Below are positions 8,362-17,904 of a DNA stretch of 53,333 nt, piece by piece. A program made the position numbers and the translations under genes. The DNA is from Candidatus Binataceae bacterium (GTDB taxonomy: Bacteria > Desulfobacterota > Binatia > Binatales > Binataceae), in assembly GCA_035308025.1 (NCBI GenBank), contig DATGHL010000003.1, positions 1 through 53,333 of the forward strand. Reading direction: 5' to 3'. How positions within the stretch are numbered: position 1 is the stretch's first letter; each line of letters opens with the position of its first letter. The notes under the pieces are model-generated. The model was not told the DNA's origin, ran no database searches, and worked only from the letters and a program-made list of their open reading frames with translations.

Positions 8362-8396
8362 AGGCCGCGGGCAACCAAACCCAGCGGCCTTTTTGT
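8362..8396 (+). terminator. Intrinsic terminator / trp attenuator upstream of trpE
   Basis: The stem AGGCCGCGGG (8362-8371) pairs with CCC-A-GCGGCCT (8380-8390, one bulged A) around an 8-base loop, and TTTTTGTT follows. It lies after the leader-peptide stop and about 70 bp before trpE, so it can end transcription when Trp is plentiful. Confidence 0.8.
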
Positions 8397-8462
8397 TGTC
8401 GGTCGCGGGAGCGTCGCAGCGGTCGGGAGCAAAGACCGTCGGACTCGAGTAAGGAGCACGTG

Positions 8463-9974
8463 ATGATTACGCCTGGCGAACGCGAATTCGATCAGTTTGC
8501 ATCGGCAGGATTCAACCTGATTCCGGTGGCGCACGAGGTTGCTGCCGATCTCGAGACGCCGGTCTCCGCCTTTCTCAAGATCGCGCGTGGGGATTATGCG
8601 TTCCTGCTCGAAAGCGTCCGCGGCGGCGAAAAGTGGGGGCGTTACACCTTTCTCGGCGCGGAGCCCGCGCGCGTGGTGCGCGCCCGCGGCCATCGCATGG
8701 ACCTGATTCGGCCGGGCCGCGCGGTCGAATCGCGCAGCGTTGACAATCCCTTCGAGGAGCTGCGCCGCGAGCTTAAGCGGCTTCGGGCTCCCGAACTGCC
8801 GGGCCTGCCGCGTTTCTTCGGCGGCGCGGTCGGCTTCCTCGCCTACGATCTCGTGCGCTCCTTCGAACCACGAATCCCGGCGAGCGTCCACGACGATCTT
8901 GGCGTGCCCGACCTCTACCTGATGTTCACCGATACCGTGCTGGTCTTCGATAACGTCCGCCAGACCCTGCGGATCATCGCCAGCGTGCCGGTTGAAGAAT
9001 TCGGCTCGACCCACGAGGCGTGGCGCAGCGGCGAGCAGAAGATCGATCAGACGCTCGAACGGTTGCGTGAGGCTGCGATCCGGCCCGCACTCGAAGGGCC
9101 GCCGCCGAACTTCCGCGCCGAGGCCTCGATCACCTCGAACGTCACGCGCGAGGGCTACATGGCGATGGTCGATGCGGCCAAGGAGTACATCGCGGCGGGC
9201 GACATCATCCAAGTCGTGCCGTCGCAGCGTTTTGAGGCCCCGCTGACGGCGCATCCGTTCAACCTTTATCGCAGCCTGCGCACCATCAATCCCTCGCCGT
9301 ATATGTTCTATCTGCGCCTCGGCGATCTCACGCTGGTCGGCGCGTCGCCGGAGACGATGGTGCGGGTCGAAGGCCGCGAGATCACGCTGCGCCCGATCGC
9401 CGGGACGCGGCCGCGCGGCGCCAGCGAGGCCGACGACCTGCGCCTCGAACGCGAGCTGCTCGCCGACCCCAAGGAGATCGCCGAGCATGTCATGCTGGTC
9501 GATCTCGGGCGCAACGACGTCGGCCGGGTGGCCAAAATCGGCAGCGTCAAAGTTACCGAGCTGATGGGGGTCGAGCGCTACTCACACGTGATGCATATCG
9601 TCTCAAACGTGGTCGGCGAGCTGAAGGACGGGATGGACGCCTTCGACGCTTTTCGCGCAACCTTCCCGCAAGGCACCGTCTCCGGCGCGCCCAAAATCCG
9701 CGCGATGGAGATTATCGACGAGCTCGAAGCCGTACGCCGCGGCGTCTATGCCGGCGCGGTCGGCTATTTCAGCTACACCGGCAACACCGATACTGCGATC
9801 GCACTCCGAACGCTGTTGATTAAGGGCGATCGCGTCTATATCCAGGCCGGTGGCGGCGTGGTCGCGGATTCGGATCCGGCGGCCGAGTTCGACGAGTCAT
9901 GCAACAAGGCGCGCGCGATGGTGCGGGCGCTCGGCGCCGCGCGCGACTTCGAAGACGCCGCGGCGCGGAGGTAA
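8463..9974 (+). CDS. trpE: Anthranilate synthase component I
   Basis: The 503-residue enzyme converts chorismate to anthranilate with ammonia supplied by TrpG. The N-terminal domain holds LLES (residues 48-51), the Trp feedback-binding motif. The chorismate-binding domain follows with [22 protein letters not shown] and [19 protein letters not shown]. The ATG at 8463 sits six bases after AAGGAG; the GTG three bases earlier is too close. It is the first structural gene of the operon, and trpG follows directly. Confidence 0.97.
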   Translation: MITPGEREFDQFASAGFNLIPVAHEVAADLETPVSAFLKIARGDYAFLLESVRGGEKWGRYTFLGAEPARVVRARGHRMDLIRPGRAVESRSVDNPFEELRRELKRLRAPELPGLPRFFGGAVGFLAYDLVRSFEPRIPASVHDDLGVPDLYLMFTDTVLVFDNVRQTLRIIASVPVEEFGSTHEAWRSGEQKIDQTLERLREAAIRPALEGPPPNFRAEASITSNVTREGYMAMVDAAKEYIAAGDIIQVVPSQRFEAPLTAHPFNLYRSLRTINPSPYMFYLRLGDLTLVGASPETMVRVEGREITLRPIAGTRPRGASEADDLRLERELLADPKEIAEHVMLVDLGRNDVGRVAKIGSVKVTELMGVERYSHVMHIVSNVVGELKDGMDAFDAFRATFPQGTVSGAPKIRAMEIIDELEAVRRGVYAGAVGYFSYTGNTDTAIALRTLLIKGDRVYIQAGGGVVADSDPAAEFDESCNKARAMVRALGAARDFEDAAARR

Positions 9975-9979
9975 TCGCG

Positions 9980-10561
9980 ATGGCGCTCCGGCTCGTCATG
10001 ATCGATAATTACGACTCCTTCACCTACAACCTCGTTCAATATCTCGGCGAACTCGGCGCCAGTGTGACCGTCCATCGCAATGATGCGATCACCGTTGCCG
10101 CCGTGCGCGACCTGCAGCCTGACGCCGTAATCATCTCGCCCGGGCCCGGCACTCCCGCCGAGGCCGGAATCTCGGTCACTCTGCTGCGCGAACTTGCCGG
10201 CGCGCTTCCGATCCTCGGCGTCTGCCTGGGTCATCAGTGTCTGGGCGACGCCTTCGGCGCGAAGATCATTCGCGCCGGCCGCCTGATGCATGGCAAGACC
10301 TCGCCGGTGATTCACGACGGCCGTACAATCTTCGCCGGCCTTGCGAATCCCTTCGCGGCGATGCGCTATCATTCACTGCTGGTCGAAGCGACGCGCCTCC
10401 CAGCCTGTCTCGAGGTCAGCGCGCGGACGGCAGAAGACGAGATTATGGGGCTGCGCCACAAGGACTATCCGATCGAGGGCGTGCAGTTTCATCCGGAGTC
10501 GATCGGCACACCCGACGGCAAGGCGCTCCTGAAGAACTTCCTCGACGGCATCCCCGGATGA
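9980..10561 (+). CDS. trpG: Anthranilate synthase component II (glutamine amidotransferase)
   Basis: The 193-residue class I glutamine amidotransferase supplies ammonia to TrpE. It opens with [20 protein letters not shown] and has SPGPGTP. The nucleophile is Cys82 in GVCLGHQ, and the His/Glu pair is in QFHPES. ATG 9980 follows the GGAGG that overlaps the end of trpE. The stop overlaps the trpD start (ATGA), so translation is coupled. Members of this family can also serve folate synthesis (PabA), but position argues for Trp. Confidence 0.95.
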   Translation: MALRLVMIDNYDSFTYNLVQYLGELGASVTVHRNDAITVAAVRDLQPDAVIISPGPGTPAEAGISVTLLRELAGALPILGVCLGHQCLGDAFGAKIIRAGRLMHGKTSPVIHDGRTIFAGLANPFAAMRYHSLLVEATRLPACLEVSARTAEDEIMGLRHKDYPIEGVQFHPESIGTPDGKALLKNFLDGIPG

Positions 10562-11580
10562 GCACGCTGCGCGAAGCCTTCGACGCGGTCCTCAAGGGCC
10601 GCTCGCTCGACGCCGCCGAAGCCGAGACGGTCTTTGGTGAGATCCTCGACGACGTGGTGCCGGACGCGCTGGTCGCCGGTTTCCTCGTCGCGCTGCGCTT
10701 GAAGGGCGAGACTGCGGCGGAGCTGGCGGGCGGCGTCCGCGCGATGCGCCATCGCGCGCGTCCGTTGAACCTCGACGACGGCCGCGTGCTCGACACCGCC
10801 GGCACCGGCGGCGACGGCGCCGGCACCTTCAATATCTCGACCGGCGCCGCGCTGGTCGCGGCTGCCGCCGGCGTCGCCACCGCCAAGCACGGTAATCGCG
10901 CGATCAGCGGCCGCGTCGGTGCGGCTGACGTGCTCGAACGCTTCGGCGTGCGCCTCGAGCTCGACCCGGCCGGGCTGCGTCGATGCCTCGCGCGCGCACG
11001 CATCTGTTTCGTCTTCGCGCCCGCCTGGCATCCAGTGCTCGCGCGTCTCGCGGTGTTGCGCCGGACGCTCGGCATTCGCACGATATTTAACCTGATGGCG
11101 CCGCTCGCCAATCCCGCCCGCCCGCGCTACCAATTGCTGGGCGTCGCCGAGCCCCGCCTCCTGCAACCGATCGCGGAGGCGCTGGTCGCGCTTGAAGTTG
11201 AACACGCGCTTGTGGTGCATGGACTCGATGGCCTCGATGAGATCTCGCTGAGTGCGCCGACCTCGGTGATCGAAATGCGCCGCGGTACGCTCGATTCGTA
11301 TCGGATTGCGCCTGAGAATTTTGCGATCGAAGGGGCCAGCGCCGCGCAGTTTTTGACCGCCGACGCCGGCGATGCGATGGAAATTCTGCGCCACGCCCTC
11401 GGCGGTGAACCAGGTCCCGCGCGCGACGTCCTCGCACTCAACGCCGGCGCTGCAATCTACGCCGGTCAGGGTGCGGCGTCGCTCGCCGAGGGCGTGCGGA
11501 TTGCCCAGGAAGTGCTGGCCTCGGGCCGCGCACTCGTAACGATCGAACAATTGCGGGTGGCGAGTCAGGAGGCGTCCTGA
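10558..11580 (+). CDS. trpD: Anthranilate phosphoribosyltransferase
   Basis: The 340-residue enzyme joins anthranilate to phosphoribosyl pyrophosphate. The phosphate-binding loop is in [18 protein letters not shown] (about residues 77-94). [18 protein letters not shown] and the segment [16 protein letters not shown] are both conserved in the family. The ATG at 10558 overlaps the trpG stop and begins [13 protein letters not shown], the usual N terminus. The gene is separate from trpG, not fused. Confidence 0.95.
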   Translation: MSTLREAFDAVLKGRSLDAAEAETVFGEILDDVVPDALVAGFLVALRLKGETAAELAGGVRAMRHRARPLNLDDGRVLDTAGTGGDGAGTFNISTGAALVAAAAGVATAKHGNRAISGRVGAADVLERFGVRLELDPAGLRRCLARARICFVFAPAWHPVLARLAVLRRTLGIRTIFNLMAPLANPARPRYQLLGVAEPRLLQPIAEALVALEVEHALVVHGLDGLDEISLSAPTSVIEMRRGTLDSYRIAPENFAIEGASAAQFLTADAGDAMEILRHALGGEPGPARDVLALNAGAAIYAGQGAASLAEGVRIAQEVLASGRALVTIEQLRVASQEAS

Positions 11581-11589
11581 GGTTCGCGT

Positions 11590-12414
11590 ATGAGTTCGAT
11601 TCTCGACCGGATTTTCGCCGCCAAGCGCGAGGAGTTGCGTGAGCGGCAGCAGCTGGTGAGCCGCGACGCGATCGCCGCGGCCGCCCGCGGCACCGCCGCA
11701 CCTCGCGATATCGTCGCCGCGCTACGCGCCCGCCGCCCGGCGATCATCGCCGAGGTCAAGCGCGCCTCGCCGAGCAAGGGCGACATCATGCCGGGCCTCG
11801 ACCCCGCAACAGTCGGGCGCGATTACGCCAGCAGCGGCGCCGCGGCGATCTCGGTGCTCACGGATCGCCACTTCAAGGGCTCGCTCGAAGATTTGCGCAC
11901 GGTGCGCGCGGCCGTTGATCTGCCGCTACTGCGCAAGGATTTTATCTTTGACGACTACCAGTTGTTCGAGGCGCGCGCAGCCGGCGCCGACTGTATTCTG
12001 CTAATTGCCGCGATGTTGACGCAGGGCGCGCTCAGCACCCTGGCGGAGGCTGCGCGCAAGCTCGGGCTCGCCGCGCTCATCGAGGTGCATAATCGCGCGG
12101 AGTTCGCCCGCGCCGCGGAGATGGATGCAGAATTGATCGGCATCAACAACCGCGACCTCCATACCTTCAAGACCGATATCGCTTTGACCGAGCAATTGCT
12201 CGAGGACTATCGTGGTCCCGCACTGATCGTCGCCGAGAGTGGAATCGAGACGCCCGCGCAGATTGCCCGGCTCGATCGCGCCGGCGCAAGCGCGTTTCTG
12301 ATCGGCGAGAGCCTGCTGCGCGGCGGCAATCCGCGCGTAGCATTGGCTGCGCTAGCGGGAGCACTTGGCGAATCTGCGAGAGTCAACAAAATAACCGCTG
12401 GTAGCAATATATGA
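11590..12414 (+). CDS. trpC: Indole-3-glycerol phosphate synthase
   Basis: A 274-residue TIM-barrel protein that closes the indole ring from CdRP. It begins SSILDRIFAAKREEL and carries the catalytic segment IIAEVKRASPSKG (Glu55, Lys57). LLRKDFIFDDYQLFEARAAG and GINNRDLHTFKTD follow, then VAESGIETPAQI at the phosphate site. The last codons overlap the trpF start (ATGA at 12411-12414). It is not fused to trpF, unlike in enterobacteria. Confidence 0.96.
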   Translation: MSSILDRIFAAKREELRERQQLVSRDAIAAAARGTAAPRDIVAALRARRPAIIAEVKRASPSKGDIMPGLDPATVGRDYASSGAAAISVLTDRHFKGSLEDLRTVRAAVDLPLLRKDFIFDDYQLFEARAAGADCILLIAAMLTQGALSTLAEAARKLGLAALIEVHNRAEFARAAEMDAELIGINNRDLHTFKTDIALTEQLLEDYRGPALIVAESGIETPAQIARLDRAGASAFLIGESLLRGGNPRVALAALAGALGESARVNKITAGSNI

Positions 12415-13019
12415 CTGTCCGCATCAAGATCTGCGGCATCACCCGCGTCGAGGATGCGCGCTGCGCGGTCGAGCTTGGCGCCGACGTCATCGGCTTGAAT
12501 TTTTACCCGCCCAGCCCGCGCGCGCTAAGTCTCGAGCAGGCGCAGGCGATCCGCGAGGCGATCGGATCGCGCTGCGAAATTGCCGGGGTTTTCGTCAACG
12601 CGCCGCGCGCCTACATCGCCGAGCGCTTGAGCGCGCTGCGGCTTGATCTTTTGCAGTTCCACGGCGACGAGGACGAGACTGCGCTGCGCGGATGGCCGGT
12701 CAAGGTGATTCGCGCGCTCCGGCTCAAGGATGGCGTCGCGCCGGATGCGCGGCCGCACGGCGGCGCCGACTATCTTTTGCTTGATTCATTCCATCCGGCG
12801 CTGTACGGCGGCGCGGGACGCGCCCGCCCGCTCGACGCCTTCGCCGGCTACGATCTCAGCCGCGTCTATATTTCCGGCGGACTCGCGCCCGACAATGTTG
12901 CCGCCGCCGCCCGCCTGAAGCCCTTCGGCGTCGATGTCGCAAGCGGCGTCGAGTCCGCGCCCGGAATCAAGGACGCCGCCCGCATGAGGAGCTTTATCGC
13001 CAATGCAAAGTCTGCCTGA
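12411..13019 (+). CDS. trpF: Phosphoribosylanthranilate isomerase
   Basis: A 202-residue TIM-barrel isomerase acting between TrpD and TrpC. The general base Cys8 is in [11 protein letters not shown]. The general acid Asp lies in DYLLLDS, and the phosphate-binding loop in [11 protein letters not shown] ends with [11 protein letters not shown]. The start overlaps the trpC stop by four bases, and the 3' end overlaps trpB by 17 bp. Confidence 0.95.
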   Translation: MTVRIKICGITRVEDARCAVELGADVIGLNFYPPSPRALSLEQAQAIREAIGSRCEIAGVFVNAPRAYIAERLSALRLDLLQFHGDEDETALRGWPVKVIRALRLKDGVAPDARPHGGADYLLLDSFHPALYGGAGRARPLDAFAGYDLSRVYISGGLAPDNVAAAARLKPFGVDVASGVESAPGIKDAARMRSFIANAKSA

Positions 13020-14196
13020 CCGGCACGGACGCTTCGGCCTCTATGGCGGCCGCTACGTGGCCGAAACCCTGATGCCCGCGCTGTTCGAACTCGAGAGCGC
13101 CTACAAAGCGGCGCGACGCGATCCCGCTTTTCGGCTCGAATTGAAGCGGTTGGCGCGCGAGTATGTCGGCCGGCCAACGCCGCTGTTCTTTTGCGCCAAC
13201 CTGAGCGCCCGCCTTGGCGGCGCGAAAATCTATCTCAAGCGCGAAGACCTTTGCCACACCGGCGCGCACAAGGTCAACAATACGCTCGGCCAGGCGCTGC
13301 TCGCCGCGCGCATGGGCAAGGCGCGCATCACCGCCGAGACCGGCGCGGGACAACACGGCGTCGCCACCGCGACGATGGCCGCGCTCTTCCGCAAAGAGTG
13401 CGAAGTCTTCATGGGCAGCGTCGACGTCGAACGTCAGTCGCTCAATGTCTTCCGCATGAAGCTGCTCGGCGCCAAGGTCACCAGTGTCGATGCGGGCAGC
13501 AAGAGCCTTAAGGACGCGCTCAACGAAGCGCTGCGCGACTGGATCGCGACCGTGCGTACTACCTACTATCTAATTGGCACCGCGGCGGGCCCCCATCCCT
13601 ATCCGATGATCGTGCGCGATTTTCAGTCGGTGATTGGCGCGGAGGCGCGCCGTCAGATTGTGGAAAAAGAACAGCGGCTGCCCGACGTGCTGATCGCCTG
13701 TGTCAACGGCGGCTCCAATGCGATCGGCCTGTTCTATCCGTTCATCAAAGATGCGGCCGTCCGTATGATTGGCGTCGAAGCGGCCGGGCTCGGGCTCAGT
13801 GGTCCGCTCCATGCCGCCACGATGACCGCCGGCTCGGTCGGCGTGCTGCACGGAAATCGCACCTACCTGCTGCAGGACGAGATGGGGCAGATTCGCGAGA
13901 CCCATTCGATCGCGGCCGGACTCGATTACCCCGGCGTCGGCCCCGAGCTCGCCTGGCTCAAAGACACGGGCCGCGCCGAGTACGTCGCCGTCACTGACGC
14001 CGAAGCGCTCGAGGCGCTGAAACTGCTCTCCGAGAGCGAGGGCATAATCCCGGCGCTCGAGAGCTCCCATGCGATCGCGTACGCCGCGAAGCTCGCGCCG
14101 ACGCTGCCGAAGGAACAGGTGATGATCATTAATCTGTCGGGCCGCGGCGACAAGGATATGCAGACCGTCGCGCGCGAGTTCGGGGTGACGCTATGA
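13003..14196 (+). CDS. trpB: Tryptophan synthase beta chain
   Basis: The 397-residue PLP enzyme condenses indole with serine. It opens [20 protein letters not shown]. The PLP lysine is Lys90 in [11 protein letters not shown], the catalytic glutamate is in [10 protein letters not shown], and a phosphate-binding loop reads [25 protein letters not shown] is the COMM-side motif. Its closeness to trpA (ATGA overlap) matches the alpha2-beta2 complex. ATG 13003 has GAGGAG upstream within the end of trpF. Confidence 0.97.
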   Translation: MQSLPDRHGRFGLYGGRYVAETLMPALFELESAYKAARRDPAFRLELKRLAREYVGRPTPLFFCANLSARLGGAKIYLKREDLCHTGAHKVNNTLGQALLAARMGKARITAETGAGQHGVATATMAALFRKECEVFMGSVDVERQSLNVFRMKLLGAKVTSVDAGSKSLKDALNEALRDWIATVRTTYYLIGTAAGPHPYPMIVRDFQSVIGAEARRQIVEKEQRLPDVLIACVNGGSNAIGLFYPFIKDAAVRMIGVEAAGLGLSGPLHAATMTAGSVGVLHGNRTYLLQDEMGQIRETHSIAAGLDYPGVGPELAWLKDTGRAEYVAVTDAEALEALKLLSESEGIIPALESSHAIAYAAKLAPTLPKEQVMIINLSGRGDKDMQTVAREFGVTL

Positions 14197-15041
14197 GCGC
14201 GACCAGCGGTCCGGCGCGCGGACGCATCGCGCGGAAATTTCGCGAGCTGCGCGCCCGCGCAGAAAGCGCGCTAATCCCTTATATCGTGGCCGGCGACCCC
14301 GCCCTCGAACGCACCCGCCGGCTGGTCCTCGAGCTGGAAGCGCGCGGCGCTGATTTGATCGAACTGGGCGTGCCTTTTTCCGATCCGATGGCCGACGGCC
14401 CGGCCAATCAGCGCGCCGCCGCCCGCGGCCTCGCCGCCGGCGCGACCTTGCCCGCGATCCTCGCGATGGTGGCCGAGTTGCGCAAACAGACCGAGATTCC
14501 GCTGATCCTCTTCGGCTACTACAATCCGATTTACCATTACGGCCCCGCCCGTCTGGCGGCCGACGCGGCGCGCGCCGGACTCGACGGCCTACTGGTGGTG
14601 GACCTGCCGCCCGAAGAGAGCGCCGAGCTGGCCAAGCCGGCGCGCGCCGCCGGGCTTGATCTGATCTACCTGCTCGCGCCGACGACACCACTTGAGCGCG
14701 CCCGCACGATCGCCGCCAGCGCCAGTGGATTTCTCTACTACGTCGCGGTCACCGGCGTGACCGGCGCGCGCGCCGCCCTCGCCGCCGAGCTCGCGGGCAA
14801 GGTGCGTGCGCTGCGGGCAATTACCGAGTTGCCGATCGGCGTCGGCTTCGGCATTTCGACGCCGGAGCAAGCCCGCGAGGTTGCCGCCTTCGCCGACGCC
14901 GTGGTGGTCGGCAGCGCGATTTCTCAACTCATCGAAGACCACGCCGCCTCCGATCGTCTGGTAACGGTGATCGGCGATTTTGCCGCCGCTCTCAAGGACG
15001 CGATGCGCCCGGCCAACCCCAGCGCTGTCGCCGAGGCTTGA
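14193..15041 (+). CDS. trpA: Tryptophan synthase alpha chain
   Basis: The 282-residue TIM-barrel protein releases indole from indole-3-glycerol phosphate. The catalytic residues are Glu57 and Asp68 in [15 protein letters not shown]. The substrate-phosphate loops are in [14 protein letters not shown] and [12 protein letters not shown], and VVVGSAI follows. It overlaps trpB by four bases. Its stop lies immediately before accD (TTGA), so accD appears to be translated from the same mRNA. Confidence 0.96.
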   Translation: MSATSGPARGRIARKFRELRARAESALIPYIVAGDPALERTRRLVLELEARGADLIELGVPFSDPMADGPANQRAAARGLAAGATLPAILAMVAELRKQTEIPLILFGYYNPIYHYGPARLAADAARAGLDGLLVVDLPPEESAELAKPARAAGLDLIYLLAPTTPLERARTIAASASGFLYYVAVTGVTGARAALAAELAGKVRALRAITELPIGVGFGISTPEQAREVAAFADAVVVGSAISQLIEDHAASDRLVTVIGDFAAALKDAMRPANPSAVAEA

Positions 15042-15046
15042 CGCCC

Positions 15047-15952
15047 ATGGCGCAAAAGCTCCAAGCAGCAGTGCAGACTCCCTCGCCGCAGGCCGCCCCC
15101 GCGCAAGCCTCTGATGACATCTGGCTCAAATGCCCGGGCTGTCGTGAAATCGCCTTCCGCAAGGAAGTCGAACGCAATCTCAATGTCTGTCTGAAATGCG
15201 GCTGGCATCTGCGGCTCACGATTGAGCAGCGCCTCGCAGTTACAATTGATCGTGGCGAGTGGTGCGAGCTGTTTGCCGAAGTCGCCGGCGGTGATCCGCT
15301 GGGCTTCGTTGATTCCAAACCCTATTCCACGCGCCTCGAAGCCGCGCGACGCGCCAGCGGCCGCAACGACGCGGTGGTCACCGGGCTCGGCAAGATCGAA
15401 GGACGTCCGGCCGCGCTTGCGATCATGGACTTCAACTTCATGGGCGGCAGTATGGGGGTGGTAGTTGGCGACAAAATCGCGCGGCTGATGGATTACGCGC
15501 GCGGGCGGCGTTTGCCGGTGATCGTTTTCTCGGCGTCCGGCGGTGCGCGGATGCAGGAAGGCGCGCTCTCTCTTATGCAGATGGCGAAAGTCTGCGCCGC
15601 GATCGCGCGCCTGCGCGACGCCCGCATCCCGTACCTCTCGGTGCTGTGCGATCCGACCACCGGCGGCGTCGCCGCTTCGTTTTCGAGCCTCGGCGACCTC
15701 AATTTCGCCGAGCCCGGCGCGGTGATCGGCTTTGCGGGACGACGGGTAATCGAGCAGACCACCAGTCAGCAACTGCCGGAGAATTTTCAGACCGCGGAGT
15801 TTCTGCTGGCGCATGGCATGATCGACGCGATCGTGCCGCGCAACAAGCTCCGCTACATGCTCGGCCAGGTCTTGGCGATGCTCAAACCGCCGCGCCGGTC
15901 TCGTCGCGGAGCAAAAGCCCCTGCGCGATCCAGCCGTTCAGTAGGCGGCTGA
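15047..15952 (+). CDS. accD: Acetyl-CoA carboxylase carboxyltransferase subunit beta
   Basis: The 301-residue AccD is the beta half of the carboxyltransferase that makes malonyl-CoA. A zinc ribbon (Cys29, Cys32, Cys48, Cys51) precedes the crotonase-like fold with MDFNFMGGSMGVVVGDKI, FSASGGARMQEG and DPTTGGVAASF. ATG 15047 is chosen; a TTG at 15038 overlaps the trpA stop. Being last in the trp unit ties fatty-acid synthesis to trp transcription unless an internal promoter exists; none was obvious. Its 3' end overlaps the convergent bufC gene by 71 bp. Confidence 0.95.
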   Translation: MAQKLQAAVQTPSPQAAPAQASDDIWLKCPGCREIAFRKEVERNLNVCLKCGWHLRLTIEQRLAVTIDRGEWCELFAEVAGGDPLGFVDSKPYSTRLEAARRASGRNDAVVTGLGKIEGRPAALAIMDFNFMGGSMGVVVGDKIARLMDYARGRRLPVIVFSASGGARMQEGALSLMQMAKVCAAIARLRDARIPYLSVLCDPTTGGVAASFSSLGDLNFAEPGAVIGFAGRRVIEQTTSQQLPENFQTAEFLLAHGMIDAIVPRNKLRYMLGQVLAMLKPPRRSRRGAKAPARSSRSVGG

Positions 15953-16706
15953 TCCGCACGGCCGGCGCCGGATCACCGGTCTCCTGCGCAACGGCGCCGC
16001 AGATCGTCGCGAAGCTGGCGCCGCGCTCCGCGAGCATCAGGGCGTCGCGCTCGCCGGGCTCGAGCTCGCGGTAAGAAACTTGCGCGTTCCGCCGCCAAAC
16101 GAGAAGGTTCACTGGCGCGCAGGCGGGAACGCTCCAATCCTCCGCGCGCTCGACGGCCCGCAGCACCCCCTCGACGTGCCAGTCGAGTTCCAGAATGCGT
16201 GACGCCGGATGCCGCCGAATAGTGATCGCCGGCCATTCCGCAAGCGCGATCGCCTTCATCGTGGCGGCGTCCAGCGCAATCGCGTCCGCCGCATGAAAGA
16301 TCTCGATCAGCGCGCGTTCGAGCGTCGCCAGATCGGCCAGAAAGGGCCGTTGCTCGGCTAACGGATGCCCGCGGAGAAAGGCAGGCAGTTTGCTGCCCGC
16401 GTACATGATCGAGGGTTCGGTCGGCGGATCCTCGAGCAGATAGCCGGTAATGAGATTGTGAAACTGCGCGTCGCCAAGAATCGCGAGAGTTGCCGGATAG
16501 TCCTCCTTGAGCACCTCGAGCAGCCGATAAAAATAGGCGTCCGCGTATATTCCGAGGCGCTCAAATGCCGTCAGCCGTTCATCGCCGGAAATCAGCGCCG
16601 ACAGCTCGTCGGCGCCGCGCAAGCCCTCCGCAGCGAGTCCTTCCGCGACTCCGCTCGGCGCAGTGATCAAGCGGTAGAGCAGACTCTGGATACGCTCAAG
16701 TTCCAT
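15882..16706 (-). CDS. bufC: DUF2063 / BufC-type partner of bufferin maturation
   Basis: The 274-residue protein begins with the DUF2063 pattern: ERLGIYADAYFYRLLEVLKEDYPATLAILG, then FHNLITGYLLEDPPTEPSI, and FLADLATLERALIEIFHAADA. DUF2063 proteins pair with DUF692 enzymes (BufB or MbnB-like) and are thought to present the precursor peptide to the enzyme. It lies 3 bp after bufB, the usual order. The C-terminal third (SYRELEPGERDALMLAERGA) is the variable family tail. Confidence 0.85.
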   Translation of the reverse strand: MELERIQSLLYRLITAPSGVAEGLAAEGLRGADELSALISGDERLTAFERLGIYADAYFYRLLEVLKEDYPATLAILGDAQFHNLITGYLLEDPPTEPSIMYAGSKLPAFLRGHPLAEQRPFLADLATLERALIEIFHAADAIALDAATMKAIALAEWPAITIRRHPASRILELDWHVEGVLRAVERAEDWSVPACAPVNLLVWRRNAQVSYRELEPGERDALMLAERGASFATICGAVAQETGDPAPAVRISRLLNGWIAQGLLLRDETGAAV

Positions 16707-16709
16707 CGC

Positions 16710-17564
16710 TTATTCCGCGACAAGGCTTTGGGCCGGCGAAATGGTAAGATCGCTTCGCCGGCGCGCTTCGTCAGCTTCGGCCTGCAGCTCCGCGAATTCC
16801 GGGATATTGTCGTCGCGCTCGATCAGCGTCGAGACCGCGCCAAACCGTTGCACTGCGTAGTCATAGAGCGCCCAAACTTCCGGCCGAATCGGATGGTCGT
16901 GCGTGTCGAGCAGGTACTTCCCGTGATCGCTATGGCCGGCCAGATGGAACTGCACGACCCGATCAAGCGGGATCCCCTCGATATATTGTTTGGCGTCGAA
17001 GCGATGGTTAAACGAACTGACAAATATATTGTTGATGTCCAGTAAAATCCCGCAATCAGCTTCTTCGGCGATTGCCGACACGAACTCCCATTCCGGCATC
17101 GTCGACTGAGTATAGGAAAGATAACTCGAGACATTCTCAATCAGGATGCGGCGGCCAAGCAGCTCCTGCGCCTGGCGGAGGCGTCCGGCCACATGCATCG
17201 CGGTTTCCGCGGTGTAGGGCAGCGGCATGAGATCGTGAAGATTCCGCCCGCCCACCCCGGTCCAGCAGAGATGATCGGAAATCCACGCCGGCTCGAAGCG
17301 CTTGGCGAGTTCGGCGACGCCGCGCAGATGGCCGCGGTTCAGCCGATCGGCGGAACCCAGTGACATCGAGACGCCGTGGAGGACGATCGGATAATTCGCG
17401 CGAACCTGCTCGAGCACTTCGAGCGGACGCCCGCCCGCGACCATAAAATTTTCCGTGATGACCTCGAACCAGTCGATCGCGGGCCGTTCCGCAATCACCT
17501 CTGCGTAGTGCGGGGGCCGTAGCCCCACCCCGGTCCCGAGAGCAGGCAGGCCAAAACGGTTCAT
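16710..17564 (-). CDS. bufB: DUF692 multinuclear iron oxygenase, BufB-type
   Basis: The 284-residue TIM-barrel protein carries the metal-ligand segments of DUF692 enzymes in order: VLHGVSMSLG, WISDHLCW, LIENVSSYL, LLDINNIFVS, FHLAGHSDHG, DTHDHPI and IERDDNIPE. Characterised relatives (MbnB, BufB) use two or three irons to turn precursor cysteines into oxazolone/thioamide- or thiooxazole-type copper ligands. ATG 17564 starts NRFGLPALGTGVGLRPPHY, the typical opening; a GTG at 17624 would add 20 unlike residues and lies inside a hairpin. It sits between bufA and bufC. Confidence 0.88.
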   Translation of the reverse strand: MNRFGLPALGTGVGLRPPHYAEVIAERPAIDWFEVITENFMVAGGRPLEVLEQVRANYPIVLHGVSMSLGSADRLNRGHLRGVAELAKRFEPAWISDHLCWTGVGGRNLHDLMPLPYTAETAMHVAGRLRQAQELLGRRILIENVSSYLSYTQSTMPEWEFVSAIAEEADCGILLDINNIFVSSFNHRFDAKQYIEGIPLDRVVQFHLAGHSDHGKYLLDTHDHPIRPEVWALYDYAVQRFGAVSTLIERDDNIPEFAELQAEADEARRRSDLTISPAQSLVAE

Positions 17565-17592
17565 CAGAATGGCGGAAAGATTAAAAAGTCGA

Positions 17593-17630
17593 GCGGCCGT
17601 GCGCGTCCACTCGCCAACGCGCACGGCCGC
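17593..17630 (-). terminator. Perfect 13-bp hairpin between bufA and bufB
   Basis: GCGGCCGTGCGCG (17593-17605) is exactly complementary to CGCGCACGGCCGC (17618-17630) with a 12-base loop. Read in the bufA-to-bufB direction, the stem is followed after five bases by TTTTT. It may act as a partial terminator or mRNA-stabilising hairpin, giving more precursor than enzyme transcript. The T tract is slightly distant, so termination efficiency is uncertain. Confidence 0.65.
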
Positions 17631-17640
17631 AACACAGTCG

Positions 17641-17898
17641 TTATGACTCGACGTGTCCGCCCGCCTGCGAGCATGCGGCGGCGGTGGGAGTCATCACCCA
17701 GCCCTTGCCCTTGCACGAGTTCTGCCCCTTGCAACTGTTGCTTGCGCTCTTGCAGGCGCTCTGGCCTTTGCAACTGTTGCCCGCGACACATTTCACTTGC
17801 GCGCCGCCAGAGTCGTCGGCCAGCACCAGCGGCTGCGCCATGAACAGCAGCCCAACCGCAGTCGCAAGCACCGCACCCGAAAGTTTCAATTTATCCAT
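17641..17898 (-). CDS. bufA: Bufferin-type cysteine-rich metallophore precursor
   Basis: An 85-residue precursor with an N-terminal signal peptide (KLKLSGAVLATAVGLLFMAQ, cut near VLADD) and a mature part with six cysteines. The spacing is CVAGNSC-KGQSAC, then NSCKGQNSCKGKGWV and AAAC. This repeated CKG pattern is typical of BufA peptides encoded with DUF692/DUF2063 partners; the peptides are modified and exported and bind copper to protect cells. Start ATG 17898 lies six bases after AGGAG; the ATG two codons earlier is too close. The peptide needs bufB and bufC, which follow. Confidence 0.85.
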   Translation of the reverse strand: MDKLKLSGAVLATAVGLLFMAQPLVLADDSGGAQVKCVAGNSCKGQSACKSASNSCKGQNSCKGKGWVMTPTAAACSQAGGHVES

Positions 17899-17904
17899 GT
17901 CCAT

